Position numbers and translations under genes: made by a program. A DNA stretch of 64,000 nt from Rhodobacteraceae bacterium F11138. GTDB taxonomy: Bacteria; Pseudomonadota; Alphaproteobacteria; Rhodobacterales; Rhodobacteraceae. Shown here piece after piece: positions 26,989-35,497 of this stretch. Under the pieces are notes generated by a model. The model was given only the letters and a program-made list of their open reading frames with translations, was not told the DNA's origin and made no database searches. How positions within the stretch are numbered: the stretch's first letter is position 1; the number at the start of each line of letters is the position of its first letter. The DNA lies in contig JAEKDP010000001.1 in NCBI GenBank assembly GCA_016521575.1, forward strand, positions 849,894 through 913,893, given 5' to 3'.

Positions 26989-27822
26989 TCAGATTTGAAT
27001 GGGATGCGCCTTGGCGATGCGATCCAGCTGCATCAGCGTGTCGATCAATGCCGGCATCTGATCCAGATGGATCATGTTGGGCCCGTCGCTGGGGGCGTTG
27101 TCGGGGTCTTCGTGGGTTTCGATGAAGATCGCGGCAACCCCGATGGCTGCGGCTGCCCGGGCCATCACCGGGGCGAATTCGCGCTGCCCGCCCGAACTGC
27201 CGCCCTGGCCGCCCGGCTGCTGTACGGAATGGGTGGCGTCCATGACCACCGGATACCCGGTCCTGGCCATGATCGGCAGACTGCGCATATCCGCAACCAG
27301 GGTGTTATAGCCAAACGAGGCCCCGCGCTCGGTCAGCAGGATGCGGTCGTTGCCGGTGCTTTCGATCTTGGCCACCACGTTGGTCATGTCCCAGGGGGCA
27401 AGGAACTGGCCCTTCTTGACGTTGATCGCCGCCCTGGTCGCGCCGGCGGCCAGCAGCATGTCGGTCTGGCGGCACAGAAACGCGGGAATTTGCAGGATAT
27501 CGGCGACTTCGGCAACCCGGGCGCATTGATCCGCCGTGTGCACATCGGTCAGCACCGGCACGCCCAGCTGGGATTTGACTTGCGCCAGCACCTTCAGCCC
27601 GTCTTCGATGCCAATGCCGCGCTTGCCGGTCAGGCTCGTGCGGTTGGCCTTGTCAAAGCTGGCCTTGAACACGAATTGCGCACCTGCGGCGGCGCAGGCG
27701 GATTTCACCGCCTTGGCAATCATCAGCGCGTGCTCGGTGCTTTCCAGCTGGCAGGGGCCGGCGATGAGGGTCAGGGGGCGATCGTTTCCGATCGTCAGAT
27801 CGGCGACTGGGACATGGGTCAT
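26989..27822 (-). CDS. kdsA: 3-deoxy-8-phosphooctulonate synthase
   Basis: Protein of 277 residues. [62 protein letters not shown] and [16 protein letters not shown] are the KdsA signatures. It condenses phosphoenolpyruvate with arabinose 5-phosphate to make Kdo 8-phosphate for LPS and for Kdo-linked capsules. It starts two bases after the end of kpsE, so it belongs to the capsule operon, which suggests that extra Kdo is used as the capsule lipid linker (inference). The C-terminal part retains the [11 protein letters not shown] loop variant [14 protein letters not shown]. High confidence. Confidence 0.95.
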   Translation of the reverse strand: MTHVPVADLTIGNDRPLTLIAGPCQLESTEHALMIAKAVKSACAAAGAQFVFKASFDKANRTSLTGKRGIGIEDGLKVLAQVKSQLGVPVLTDVHTADQCARVAEVADILQIPAFLCRQTDMLLAAGATRAAINVKKGQFLAPWDMTNVVAKIESTGNDRILLTERGASFGYNTLVADMRSLPIMARTGYPVVMDATHSVQQPGGQGGSSGGQREFAPVMARAAAAIGVAAIFIETHEDPDNAPSDGPNMIHLDQMPALIDTLMQLDRIAKAHPIQI

Positions 27823-27824
27823 GG

Positions 27825-29570
27825 TTAGGACGTTACCTGTTCGCGCAAGATCGATGCGGTGAGTGAGATCATCAGATAGATGCCGGAAAAGATCAGAAAT
27901 GCAAGGACGGTATCCTCGAATTTGCGCGGATAGCTGGGGGCGTCGCTGGGCACTGGGTTTACCGAAACGGTCAGATAACGCACCTGGCGGTTCGCCTCCA
28001 TGCGGGTTTGTTCGACCTGTTGCAGGGCCGATTGCAGCATCATGTCGCGGGTGGCCAGATCGGCCTGGGCCATCTGGATGCGCACCGACAACTGGGCCAG
28101 AGAGTTCTCACCGTTGGAGGCATCGACCATCCGCGTGTTGAGTTGGTCGAGCAGATCCTGCAAGCGCCCTATATCGCTGCGCGCGCCGTCCACCTTGGCC
28201 TGGTTGGGGCGGGCATTGTCCAGCAAGGCCGCCAGTTGCAACTGTTTCTCCTGCATCTGGATTTCGATGTTGTTGATCTGGCTGCGCAACCCGGCAATCA
28301 CCCCTTCGGGATCCAGGATGGCGCCCTGCTGTTGCAGCCGGACCAGTTCTTCCTGTGCCTTTCGGCGTTCGATCTGGGCGTTCTCGAACCCCTGCATCGC
28401 GTCCTGCATCTGATCGCCGCGCTTTTGATGCGACAGGTTGTTGACGCGATCTTCGGCATAGGAAATCAGGTTGGTGGAAAAGTCGGAACTGACCTGCGGA
28501 TCCGCGGCGACCACTTCCATGCGGATCACGCCCTCGGTCGGATCATAGCCGATCGTCACATGTTTCTTGTAGGTCTTGTAGGCTTCGTCATTGGTCGCAT
28601 CCGCAGGCAGGCGTTGAATCGGGTCGATCCAGTCCTGGCTGAAATGTTCGCGAAATCCCAGATCGCGGTCCAGTCGCAGCATCGCGTCCTTGGATTCAAG
28701 ATAGGATTGCACGGCGATGGAATCCTGGCTGGTGGCGAATTGGGTGCCGGTCAGCAACCCGCCCAGACCACCGCCGCCGACATTGTCTGCCTGCAGGATC
28801 AGGAACTCGGACTTTGCGGAATACATCGGCGACGCATAGGCATAGAAATAGGTGCCGACCACGGCGGTGGGCAGCAGAACAAACACCGCCAGCCGAATCA
28901 GCAGCGCCGCCAGCTTGCGCCGACGCCGGCGCGCGATGTCGCGTTGAATTTCGCTGATCTGCCGGTTTCGCTGTTCCGCCGGGCTCAACTCGGTCGAAGG
29001 CAGGCTCTGTTTGTCGCCCGGCACGGTTTGTGGCAGCTGGATCTGGGGTTTGCCGCTGTCTTTGTCGGCATCCGGAAGGCTGGAAAACGCATCCGGCGCG
29101 CCGCCTTCATGTGGTTCGGCGGCGTTCTGGGGCACAACCAGTTCCAGCATCTGCGCCCGTTTGAACGGGTCGATGCCGCGCTGGCGCAACAAGCGCACCG
29201 CGTCGAAATCCGATGTGGCGGGCAGATTGTGTTTCTGGGCCACGCGGCGGGCCATGCGCAATTGCCGCCCGGTCAGGCCTTCCTTGCGGATGGCGTCGAT
29301 CTCGGCTTCGGCAGTGGTTGGCGGCGCATCCGGTTCCTTGGCTTTTTCGGTGCGTTCCTGCGGGGTGTCACCACCGGCAGGCTGTTCGTTTTCGTTCGGT
29401 TTGGGACGCACACTGACATGCGGAGCAGACGCGGGTTTGCGTTGATCCGGCCGGGGGTTTGGCGGCGGCGGCGTATCATCCGACAGTTCGGCATCCAGAT
29501 CCGGCAGGTCCGCCGCAGCGTCCGGGTCGCGTCGGATCCGGAATTTTCTAGCCTTGGGTTTCATAGTCAT
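27825..29570 (-). CDS. kpsE: capsule polysaccharide export protein KpsE-like with long N-terminal extension
   Basis: Protein of 581 residues. The part from residue 220 on is a KpsE/Wzz-type inner-membrane protein: TM1 about 220-245 ([17 protein letters not shown]), a periplasmic domain with long coiled coils (residues about 390-520), and a C-terminal TM ([20 protein letters not shown]). It would bridge the KpsMT exporter to the outer-membrane KpsD. Unusually, residues 1-219 form a cytoplasmic extension rich in Pro, Asp and Lys with a compact helical piece ([20 protein letters not shown], then [13 protein letters not shown]). The start (29570, or 29564) lies inside the end of kpsT, so translation is coupled. 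Confidence 0.88.
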   Translation of the reverse strand: MTMKPKARKFRIRRDPDAAADLPDLDAELSDDTPPPPNPRPDQRKPASAPHVSVRPKPNENEQPAGGDTPQERTEKAKEPDAPPTTAEAEIDAIRKEGLTGRQLRMARRVAQKHNLPATSDFDAVRLLRQRGIDPFKRAQMLELVVPQNAAEPHEGGAPDAFSSLPDADKDSGKPQIQLPQTVPGDKQSLPSTELSPAEQRNRQISEIQRDIARRRRRKLAALLIRLAVFVLLPTAVVGTYFYAYASPMYSAKSEFLILQADNVGGGGLGGLLTGTQFATSQDSIAVQSYLESKDAMLRLDRDLGFREHFSQDWIDPIQRLPADATNDEAYKTYKKHVTIGYDPTEGVIRMEVVAADPQVSSDFSTNLISYAEDRVNNLSHQKRGDQMQDAMQGFENAQIERRKAQEELVRLQQQGAILDPEGVIAGLRSQINNIEIQMQEKQLQLAALLDNARPNQAKVDGARSDIGRLQDLLDQLNTRMVDASNGENSLAQLSVRIQMAQADLATRDMMLQSALQQVEQTRMEANRQVRYLTVSVNPVPSDAPSYPRKFEDTVLAFLIFSGIYLMISLTASILREQVTS

Positions 29571-30207
29571 ACAGCTGTTTTGCCTCTTCCAAGGTGTCGA
29601 ATATATGAAGCCGGCCATCCATCAGGACCGCCGCCGAGGACACGAATTTTTCCAGGGTCGCGGGCTGATGTGACACCATGATGATGGTTGTGGTGTTCAA
29701 ACGTTCCTGCAGGATCGCACCGGCCTTGCGATTGAATTCGACGTCGGTGGTTCCGGGCATGCCTTCGTCGATCAGATAGATGTCGAAATCCAGGGCCAGC
29801 ATCAAGGCAAATGAGAACCGCGCTTTCATGCCCGCCGAATAGGTCCCCAACGGCTGATCGAAATATTCCCCCAGATTGCAAAGCCAGCGGCAATAGGCTT
29901 CGACATAATCCGGGTCCAGCCCATAGAGCTTGGCAATGAAGCGGGCATTCTCCATCGCCGAGATGTTGCTGACGACCCCGCCCATGAACCCCAGAGGAAA
30001 AGACACCTTGCAACCGCGCCGGATGGTGCCCTCATCCGGTTTTTCCAGCCCCGCCATCATGTTGATCAGTGTCGTCTTGCCGGTGCCGTTGGGGGCCAGA
30101 ATGCCGAAGGACCGGCCCAGATCGACCCGAAACGAGGCCTGGTCCAGGATCACCTTGCGCTGTGTTCCCGTCCAGAAGGATTTGCTTACATTTACGAATT
30201 CAAGCAT
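29548..30207 (-). CDS. kpsT: capsule polysaccharide ABC transporter ATPase KpsT
   Basis: Protein of 219 residues. Walker A is APNGTGKTT, the ABC signature is TYSAGMKARFSFA, Walker B is DIYLIDEGMPGTTD and the switch His is in IMVSHQPATLEKF. FGILAPNG and GMPGTTD are typical of KpsT/ABC-2 polysaccharide exporters. It hydrolyses ATP to drive capsule export with the permease KpsM. No kpsM is adjacent, neither upstream of kpsT nor after kpsE. It is first in the operon kpsT-kpsE-kdsA-phosphohexomutase. Family assignment is firm. Confidence 0.92.
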   Translation of the reverse strand: MLEFVNVSKSFWTGTQRKVILDQASFRVDLGRSFGILAPNGTGKTTLINMMAGLEKPDEGTIRRGCKVSFPLGFMGGVVSNISAMENARFIAKLYGLDPDYVEAYCRWLCNLGEYFDQPLGTYSAGMKARFSFALMLALDFDIYLIDEGMPGTTDVEFNRKAGAILQERLNTTTIIMVSHQPATLEKFVSSAAVLMDGRLHIFDTLEEAKQLYDYETQG

Positions 30208-30498
30208 CAGATGTATGTGGGCGGCTTTGCATTTGCGGCGGTTGCGGTGCGGGGTTCGTTGATCTTCCGTAACAAAGGATTGTTAACGGGACGTCATCCC
30301 GCGCTGGCTGCATTATGTCCAATTGTGAAACAAATAGCCAAGGGCTTGCATGAGAACCATGTGGATTCAGTCGCTTTTCTGTGGTGAACAGGGGGAAATC
30401 CGCGCCCGGCGGTGAATTTACGTTTCCAGATTCGACAAGAAAGCGGGCTGTCCCGACAGGACAAGGGGTGCGCGCCAGCATTGGAAAGGGACGTTGCG
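30208..30498. other. divergent spacer upstream of kpsT
   Basis: No gene is supported in these 291 bases. An imperfect dyad CCGTAACA...TGTT-A-ACGG (30267-30289) lies about 60 bases upstream of the kpsT start and may be part of its promoter or an operator. The right half precedes the UDG-family gene, with GGAAAGGG as its ribosome site. Confidence 0.35.
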
Positions 30499-31083
30499 AT
30501 GTCCGGATTGCAGCAACAGATCAACGCGTGCCGCCTGTGCGCGGAACGGTTTGCGGCAACCGCGACGCAGCACGCGCCCCGACCGGTGGTCTGGTTTCGC
30601 CCCGGCGCGCGGCTGTTGATTGCCGGGCAGGCTCCGGGCGCGCGCGTTCATGCATCGGGGCGTCCGTTTACCGACCCTTCCGGGGACCGGCTGCGCGACT
30701 GGTTGGGGATAGACGCAGCGACATTTTACGATCGGGACCGCATCGCGGTGGTGCCCATGGCCTTTTGTTTCCCCGGATATGACGCCAGGAAATCCGATTT
30801 GCCGCCTCCGCCGATCTGCGCGGCGACCTGGCACCACAAGGTGATGGCGGATCTGGGCGATGTGGCGATGACCGTGCTGGTCGGGGCCCATGCGCAGCGC
30901 TGGCACATGGGCACGCGCAAGCCGGTGACACAGGTGGTTGCGTCCTGGCGGGACCATGCGCCGCGTGTGTTTCCCTTGCCTCATCCGTCCTGGCGCAATA
31001 CCGGGTGGATGAAGAAGCACCCCTGGTTTGAAGCCGAACTTCTGCCGGATTTGCGTGCACGGGTTCAGGAGGTCCTGAAATGA
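30499..31083 (+). CDS. uracil-DNA glycosylase family protein
   Basis: Protein of 194 residues of the UDG superfamily. Motif A is GQAPG (residues 43-47) and the second active-site motif is PLPHPSWRN. Four Cys at about 11, 14, 90 and 107 have the CxxC...C-x16-C spacing of the iron-sulfur cluster in family 4/5-type enzymes. It would excise uracil or a related base, although the catalytic residue after GQAPG (Ala-Arg) differs from classical enzymes, so activity is uncertain. The ATG at 30499 gives a normal N-terminus ahead of CRLC. Its stop overlaps the start of the SseB-family gene (ATGA). Confidence 0.8.
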   Translation: MSGLQQQINACRLCAERFAATATQHAPRPVVWFRPGARLLIAGQAPGARVHASGRPFTDPSGDRLRDWLGIDAATFYDRDRIAVVPMAFCFPGYDARKSDLPPPPICAATWHHKVMADLGDVAMTVLVGAHAQRWHMGTRKPVTQVVASWRDHAPRVFPLPHPSWRNTGWMKKHPWFEAELLPDLRARVQEVLK

Positions 31084-31874
31084 ACGAATTGACGCCTTTG
31101 GATGCGTTTCACGCCGCAATGCAGGCCAGCCCTGAGAATGACAACGCGCGTCTGCGGTTCTACGAACGGATGGGCGACAGCGAACTTTATCTGATGCTCA
31201 CAGAAGAAGCCCGAGGGCAAAATCTGTCCCCCGAAGTGTTCGAAGTCGCCGACGGGCGTTTTGTCCTGGCTTTTGACGGGGCCGAACGGCTGGCGCAGTT
31301 CGCCGGCTGTCCTGCCCCTTATGCGGCATTGTCGGGGCGGGCGCTGGTGCAGATGCTTGCGGGCACGGACATCGGGATCGGCCTGAACCTTGAGGTCGCG
31401 CCGTCCAGCATCCTGATCCCGTGCGAAGCGATTTCATGGCTGGCTGAAACCTTGGACAATGTGCCCAAACAGGTGATGTCGGGAATTCGGGAGGTCGCCG
31501 CCCCGGCGGCTTTGCCTGACGCGCTGCTGTCGGCCTTGGGGGACAAGCTGGCATTGGTCGCCGGGCTGGCCCGGAACGCCTATCTGTGCCAGGTCACCCA
31601 TGCCGATGGCACGCGGGGGCATCTGCTGGGTTTTGTCGATGCGCCAGAACCGGGGCAGCGCGCCCTGGCCCAGGCCGTGGCAGAGGCGCTGACCTTTTCG
31701 GGAATCGAAGCGGGTGCGCTGGATGTCGGCTTTTTTGCCGCAGAGGATGCCATCCTGCCTGCTTTGACGCAAAACGGGCTGCGGTTCGATTTACCGCAAC
31801 CCCGCAAGCCGGCAGCGACGCCCGTTCGCGCCGCGCCGGGCAGCGACCCGGATCGCCCTCCGATTCTGCGGTGA
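31080..31874 (+). CDS. SseB family protein
   Basis: Protein of 264 residues. The N-terminal 125 residues resemble the SseB N-terminal domain (LDAFHAAMQASPENDNARLR, YLMLTEEA, VADGRFVLAFDGAERLAQF, MLAGTDIGIGLNLEVAPSSI). The C-terminal half resembles the SseB C-terminal domain. No signal peptide or TM is seen. SseB was named as a sulfurtransferase-activity modulator; the domain also occurs in secretion chaperones, and its role here is unknown. Translation is coupled to the UDG-family gene by a four-base overlap. Confidence 0.8.
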   Translation: MNELTPLDAFHAAMQASPENDNARLRFYERMGDSELYLMLTEEARGQNLSPEVFEVADGRFVLAFDGAERLAQFAGCPAPYAALSGRALVQMLAGTDIGIGLNLEVAPSSILIPCEAISWLAETLDNVPKQVMSGIREVAAPAALPDALLSALGDKLALVAGLARNAYLCQVTHADGTRGHLLGFVDAPEPGQRALAQAVAEALTFSGIEAGALDVGFFAAEDAILPALTQNGLRFDLPQPRKPAATPVRAAPGSDPDRPPILR

Positions 31875-32020
31875 CCTGAAATATTTGCCCGGTCTCGGAT
31901 CGCGGTTGATCCTGTTGCGTCACAGCCGCGCGAGGGTGTCTGGCAACGGGTCTCGTTGGCGGTACTGTATGAAGGCGCGCCTGGCCTCGGGTCGGCGCTG
32001 GACCCGCAGAAGGATTGCCC

Positions 32021-32539
32021 ATGAAAAGATTTGCCCTTGCCTTTGCCGCTGTGATGAGCCTGCCCCTGTCCGCCATTGCCGGACCACAATATATCGACCA
32101 GACTGGTTTCGCCGTGTCCGGATACGACGTGGTGGCGTACCGCAGCCTGGCGCAAAGCCCGGTTGGGGAAACACAACCCGCCGCCATCCCCGGGCGCGCG
32201 GACATCACGGCGGACTATAACGGTGCAACATTTGCATTTGCCAGCGAAGCCAATCGCGACACGTTCCTGTCCGATCCCGCCAGATACGCGCCGCAATATG
32301 ACGGCCATTGTGCCTATGGGGTCAGCAAAGGGGGCAAGGTTCCCGGAAACCCGAACCTGTGGCGGATCAAGGACGACAAGCTTTATCTGAACATCACGAA
32401 AAACGTTGTCGGTTTCTGGGAAGAGGACATCCCGGGCAATATCGATCTGGCGCAAAGCAACTGGCCCGAGATCGAAGCGCAGGAAGCCTCGGAAAATCCG
32501 ATCCCGAACTTTGAATCACCGGCACCCGAAGGACACTGA
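32021..32539 (+). CDS. YHS domain secreted protein
   Basis: Protein of 172 residues with signal peptide MKRFALAFAAVMSLPLSAIA. The mature part is a YHS-like domain: SGYDVVAYRSL, FAFASEANRDTFLSDPARYA and YDGHCAYGVSKGGKVPGNP, followed by YLNITKNVVGFWEEDIPGNI. YHS domains are thought to bind metals, but here the classical Y-H-S is replaced by a CAYG core. AGAAGG precedes the ATG at 32021. A paralogue with the same plan lies at 55313-55798. Function unknown; periplasmic location is inferred from the signal. Confidence 0.82.
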   Translation: MKRFALAFAAVMSLPLSAIAGPQYIDQTGFAVSGYDVVAYRSLAQSPVGETQPAAIPGRADITADYNGATFAFASEANRDTFLSDPARYAPQYDGHCAYGVSKGGKVPGNPNLWRIKDDKLYLNITKNVVGFWEEDIPGNIDLAQSNWPEIEAQEASENPIPNFESPAPEGH

Positions 32540-32673
32540 GTCATCCGCCCCGGGCGGCTCAAAAGTTGTCCCGGGGTTTTGCAACATCCTGCAAGACGTT
32601 TGATGCGCTTTGAAATCTGCGCGCCAACGGGCCTTATCCAAAGCAATGCCCGTTCGCGCAGTCGTTTCACGGT

Positions 32674-33258
32674 CTAGCGTTTGCGGTCCCGGCGTGAACT
32701 CATGGGTTGAAACGCGACGCCGACATGGGCCTCGCAATACGGTTTGCCCGCCTGGACCGGCAGCCCGCAAAACCAGAAATCTTCGGTCGCGGGGTCGCCG
32801 ACAGGCCATTTGCAGGTCCGTTCTGTCAGCTCCATCAAGCTGATTTTCTTAGCTTTTTTCTCAACTTCGTTGACCTTGGCCAAGGCTTCCGGGCTGATTT
32901 CATTGGCCGAGGGTTGGGGCGGCAGGGGCTGACCGGCGGGAATGATCTGTTTGCGCACAGGTACGGCGGGCCGGGTTTCGCCCTGGGGTGGCACGGGGCG
33001 GGCGGCTTCGGTCTTGGGGGCCGGGCGCGGCTTGGGTTCCGGTTTGGGGGCCGCGGCGGCGGCGGCGGCCGGGGCCGGCTTGGGCTCTGGCTTGGCCGCG
33101 GGGGCACCCGCGCTGCGGTTGGAAAGACCCAGCCGGTGCACCTTGCCGATGACAGCGTTGCGGGTTACACCGCCGAGCTCCTTGGCGATCTGGCTGGCCG
33201 ACTGGCCTTCGCCCCACATTTTCTTGAGCGTCTCGACGCGCTCGTCAGTCCAGGACAT
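32674..33258 (-). CDS. gcrA: GcrA cell cycle regulator
   Basis: Protein of 194 residues. The N-terminal DNA-binding domain MSWTDERVETLKKMWGEGQS followed by ASQIAKELGGVTRNAVIGKV is diagnostic of GcrA. A long Ala/Pro/Lys-rich linker (about residues 50-115) joins it to the C-terminal sigma-70-contacting region ending in CKWPVGDPATEDFWFCGLPV. GcrA works with CcrM-methylated GANTC sites to activate cell-cycle genes in alphaproteobacteria. A well-formed promoter and, unusually, a terminator-like hairpin lie in its leader (33326-33353 and 33276-33302). Confidence 0.95.
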   Translation of the reverse strand: MSWTDERVETLKKMWGEGQSASQIAKELGGVTRNAVIGKVHRLGLSNRSAGAPAAKPEPKPAPAAAAAAAPKPEPKPRPAPKTEAARPVPPQGETRPAVPVRKQIIPAGQPLPPQPSANEISPEALAKVNEVEKKAKKISLMELTERTCKWPVGDPATEDFWFCGLPVQAGKPYCEAHVGVAFQPMSSRRDRKR

Positions 33259-33275
33259 GGGCTACCTTTCCAGCT

Positions 33276-33302
33276 AAAAAGCGGCCCCCGAATGCGGCCG
33301 CT
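33276..33302 (-). terminator. terminator-like hairpin in the gcrA leader
   Basis: On the minus strand AGCGGCC, a nine-base loop, GGCCGCT and TTTTT follow each other (33302 down to 33276). The T-run ends 17 bases before the gcrA ATG, just ahead of its GGAAAGG ribosome site. No upstream minus-strand gene ends nearby (the next is about 1 kb away), so the hairpin is inside the gcrA transcript leader and may attenuate it. Confidence 0.6.
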
Positions 33303-33325
33303 TCCGAAAATTTTTCTGAGCCCCT

Positions 33326-33353
33326 ATTTTAATCACTGCGGGCCGAGTTACAA
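33326..33353 (-). promoter_or_regulatory. gcrA promoter
   Basis: On the minus strand TTGTAA (33353-33348), 16 bases, and TAAAAT (33331-33326) form a good sigma-70 promoter. Transcription would start near 33319, about 60 bases before the gcrA ATG, and run through the leader hairpin. Confidence 0.55.
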
Positions 33354-33410
33354 GGCACATTGGCGGGCACATGCCGTCGGGATACTGCAATCCGAACAGG
33401 AGACCATCCG

Positions 33411-34223
33411 ATGCAAGAACAGGTAACGCCTGACCAGCCGGGGATGCGCCGGTTCGGCCGGATGAACTGGCTGGGCCTGTACACGCTGGCAATGCGCGAG
33501 ATCAAGCGGTTCACCACGGTCTGGACCCAGACTGTGCTGGCCCCACTGGTCACCGCCGCGCTGTTCCTGATGATCTTCAACATTGCCATTGGTCCGCGTC
33601 GCGGCGATGTGATGGGGGCACCGTTCCTGCATTTCATCGCGCCGGGGATCCTGATGATGACGGTGATTCAGAACGCTTTTGCCAACACGTCGTCTTCGAT
33701 CGTGATTTCCAAGGTGCAGGGCAATATCGTGGATTCGCTGATGCCACCGTTGTCCGCCGCCGAACTGGTGCTGGGCTATCTGGCCGGAGGAGTCGCGCGC
33801 GGCACCGTCGTGGCGTTGACCATCGGGTTGGGGTTGGCGCTGGGGCTGGGGATCGTGCCGGAATATCCGCTGCTGGCGGTTCTGTTCGTGGTGCTGGGTG
33901 CGACGTTGATGGGCGCTTTGGGCATCGTTGCGGGCATATATGCCGAGAAATTCGACCAGATGGCGGCGATCACCAATTTCATCGTGACCCCGCTGGCGTT
34001 TCTTTCGGGAACGTTCTATTCGGTCCAGTCGCTGCCACCGGGGCTGATGCAGGCAACCCATTTGAACCCGATTTTCTATCTGATCGACGGGGTGCGTTTT
34101 GCCATGATTGGCGTGTCCGACAGCGCACCGGCCCTGGGGTTGGCCGTGGTCTGTGGCAGCGCTTTGGTGGTTTCATTGCTGGGCTGGTGGATGTTGAAGT
34201 CGGGATACCGGCTCAAGCAATGA
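33411..34223 (+). CDS. ABC-2 type transporter permease (YadH-like)
   Basis: Protein of 270 residues with six hydrophobic segments in the ABC-2 plan: cytosolic start WLGLYTLAMREIKRF, FLHFIAPGILMMTVIQNAFA, the ABC-2 signature region FLSGTFYSVQSLPPGLMQ and HLNPIFYLIDGVRFAMIG. These features are typical of YadH/NodJ-like permeases for lipids, polysaccharides or drugs. It would need an ATPase partner, and none is adjacent; KpsT at 29548-30207 is on the other strand 3 kb away. AGGAG lies ten bases before the ATG at 33411. The gene is divergent from gcrA. Confidence 0.87.
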   Translation: MQEQVTPDQPGMRRFGRMNWLGLYTLAMREIKRFTTVWTQTVLAPLVTAALFLMIFNIAIGPRRGDVMGAPFLHFIAPGILMMTVIQNAFANTSSSIVISKVQGNIVDSLMPPLSAAELVLGYLAGGVARGTVVALTIGLGLALGLGIVPEYPLLAVLFVVLGATLMGALGIVAGIYAEKFDQMAAITNFIVTPLAFLSGTFYSVQSLPPGLMQATHLNPIFYLIDGVRFAMIGVSDSAPALGLAVVCGSALVVSLLGWWMLKSGYRLKQ

Positions 34224-34231
34224 TGGGCTGA

Positions 34232-34282
34232 AACCTGCGCCACGGGGCGACCGCCACGGGGCGACGCCGGCAAGGGCAGGTT
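34232..34282. repeat. 14-bp tandem repeat inside a convergent-end hairpin
   Basis: CGCCACGGGGCGAC occurs twice in direct, gapless succession (34238-34251 and 34252-34265). The pair is enclosed by AACCTGC (34232-34238) and GCAGGTT (34276-34282), a perfect 7-bp inverted repeat reaching the stop codon of the converging DMT gene. The outer repeat may act as a bidirectional terminator; the inner tandem copy looks like a recent duplication. Confidence 0.5.
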
Positions 34283-35199
34283 CACTCCGGTTTGTCGTGC
34301 CGCAAGGGTGCCGTTGCGCGGCGGCGAAGATGCGCTTCACGCAGGGCCAACAGCAGCGCGCCGGCGATGATGATCGCCGCTCCCATCAGGGTGATCGCAT
34401 CCGGCACTACCCCGAAACCCAGAAAATCGTACAGGGCCGCCATGATAAGAGTGCCATAGCTGAACGGCGCCACATAGCTGGCATCGGCGCGGGCCATGCC
34501 GTTGATGAACAGGGTTTGCGCACAGGCCATCAGTATTCCCAGCGCCGCCAGCGCCGCCCACTGGGCCGGTGTCGGCATTTGCCAGACTGCCAGAACCGCG
34601 ACCGACGCGATCGCAAGCCCCATGGCGTTGTTGATCAGCAAGATCTGCAAGGCCGGTTCACGGCCTGACAGCTTCTTGATGAAAATAAGCTCCAGCCCCA
34701 TCGCCATCGCCGCCACCAACGCCAGCAGGGCGGCGGGCTGAAAGCTGGCCGGGGTCGGGCGCAACAGGATCAGCGCCCCGACAAGCGCGGTCGCCGCCGC
34801 GCTCCAGCGTATCGGTCCGACCCGTTCGCCCAGCAGGGGAACCGCCAGCAGCATCGCGAAGACTGGATTCAGAAACGTGATAGCGGTGGCATCGGCAAGA
34901 GGAATGAACGCGACCGAGGCAAACATCAGCGTCACCCCCATCCAGCCGAACAGCGTGCGCCCGGCGTGCAGTCGCCAATGCGGCGCGTGGATCCGGGTGC
35001 GCGCCGCAGCGGCAATACCGGTCAGCGCCAGAAAGGCGAACAGGAACCGCCCGTGACTGATCTGCAGCGGACTGAGAGGCGGACCCAGCGTATCGGTGCC
35101 CAGGGCCTTGGCCAACAGAGTCGTTGCCGCGATAAACGCAGTCGCCAGCAGGATCAGGCAGGCCGCCAGGGTGGGGTTTTGGGCTTTTGCAACGAACAT
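34282..35199 (-). CDS. DMT-superfamily transporter (EamA)
   Basis: Protein of 305 residues with ten hydrophobic segments forming two EamA repeats. The first starts at LAACLILLATAFIAATTLLAK, and the second carries LELIFIKKLSGREPALQILL and ends in LMGAAIIIAGALLLALREAH. Substrate unknown. The ATG at 35199 is chosen because it precedes the first TM by a few residues; no clear ribosome site is seen, so the start is uncertain. It is the second EamA protein in the window (see 21060-21959) and is divergent from argD. Confidence 0.83.
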   Translation of the reverse strand: MFVAKAQNPTLAACLILLATAFIAATTLLAKALGTDTLGPPLSPLQISHGRFLFAFLALTGIAAAARTRIHAPHWRLHAGRTLFGWMGVTLMFASVAFIPLADATAITFLNPVFAMLLAVPLLGERVGPIRWSAAATALVGALILLRPTPASFQPAALLALVAAMAMGLELIFIKKLSGREPALQILLINNAMGLAIASVAVLAVWQMPTPAQWAALAALGILMACAQTLFINGMARADASYVAPFSYGTLIMAALYDFLGFGVVPDAITLMGAAIIIAGALLLALREAHLRRRATAPLRHDKPE

Positions 35200-35400
35200 G
35201 GCGTTGCATTGGCGCGATTGTGCCGGGCAGACAAGCCCGAATGCGGTGCGACAGACGACGGTATCGGCGTTCGGATCCGTTTTCGGTCGTGCCGTGTCTG
35301 GCTGTCTTGGCGGGGGTGTGCGTGCCGCGTCCTCCGCGTTTTTCCAGGCCGGGCCCACAAAACGCTTTCCTTGGCGGCAGTCCTGTCCTATGACCACGCC

Positions 35401-35454
35401 ATGAACCTCGCCAAGCATATCCTTTTTGCCCGACGCCGACGCCAAACCGCGTAA
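35401..35454 (+). CDS. candidate arginine leader peptide for argD-argF
   Basis: A 17-codon frame reads MNLAKHILFARRRRQTA and stops at TAA (35452-35454), 112 bases before argD. Codons 11-14 are CGA CGC CGA CGC, four Arg in a row, the arrangement expected of a peptide whose translation senses charged tRNA-Arg. TATGAC at 35389-35394 would place a transcription start near the ATG, so it could be leaderless, as known alphaproteobacterial leader peptides can be; the -35 element is weak and no ribosome site is seen. The frame is also open upstream, so chance occurrence is possible. Confidence 0.4.
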   Translation: MNLAKHILFARRRRQTA

Positions 35455-35497
35455 CGGCCAGCTTGTTCATTGCGCCCATCATGGGCCGCTCTTCTTC
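35455..35497 (+). promoter_or_regulatory. alternative hairpins between leader peptide and argD
   Basis: GCCCAT (35474-35479) can pair with ATGGGC (35481-35486) next to CGCTCTTCTTC, a poor terminator-like element. Alternatively CGGCC (35455-35459) can pair with GGCCG (35484-35488). The two pairings share bases 35484-35486 and so exclude each other, as in attenuators. The stem is short and the T-run interrupted, so this is only suggestive. Confidence 0.3.

Noticed and set aside
32545-32557. CCGCC-CCG-GGCGG hairpin after the first YHS gene
   Set aside because: Five base pairs, three-base loop and no T-run; common by chance at this GC content.
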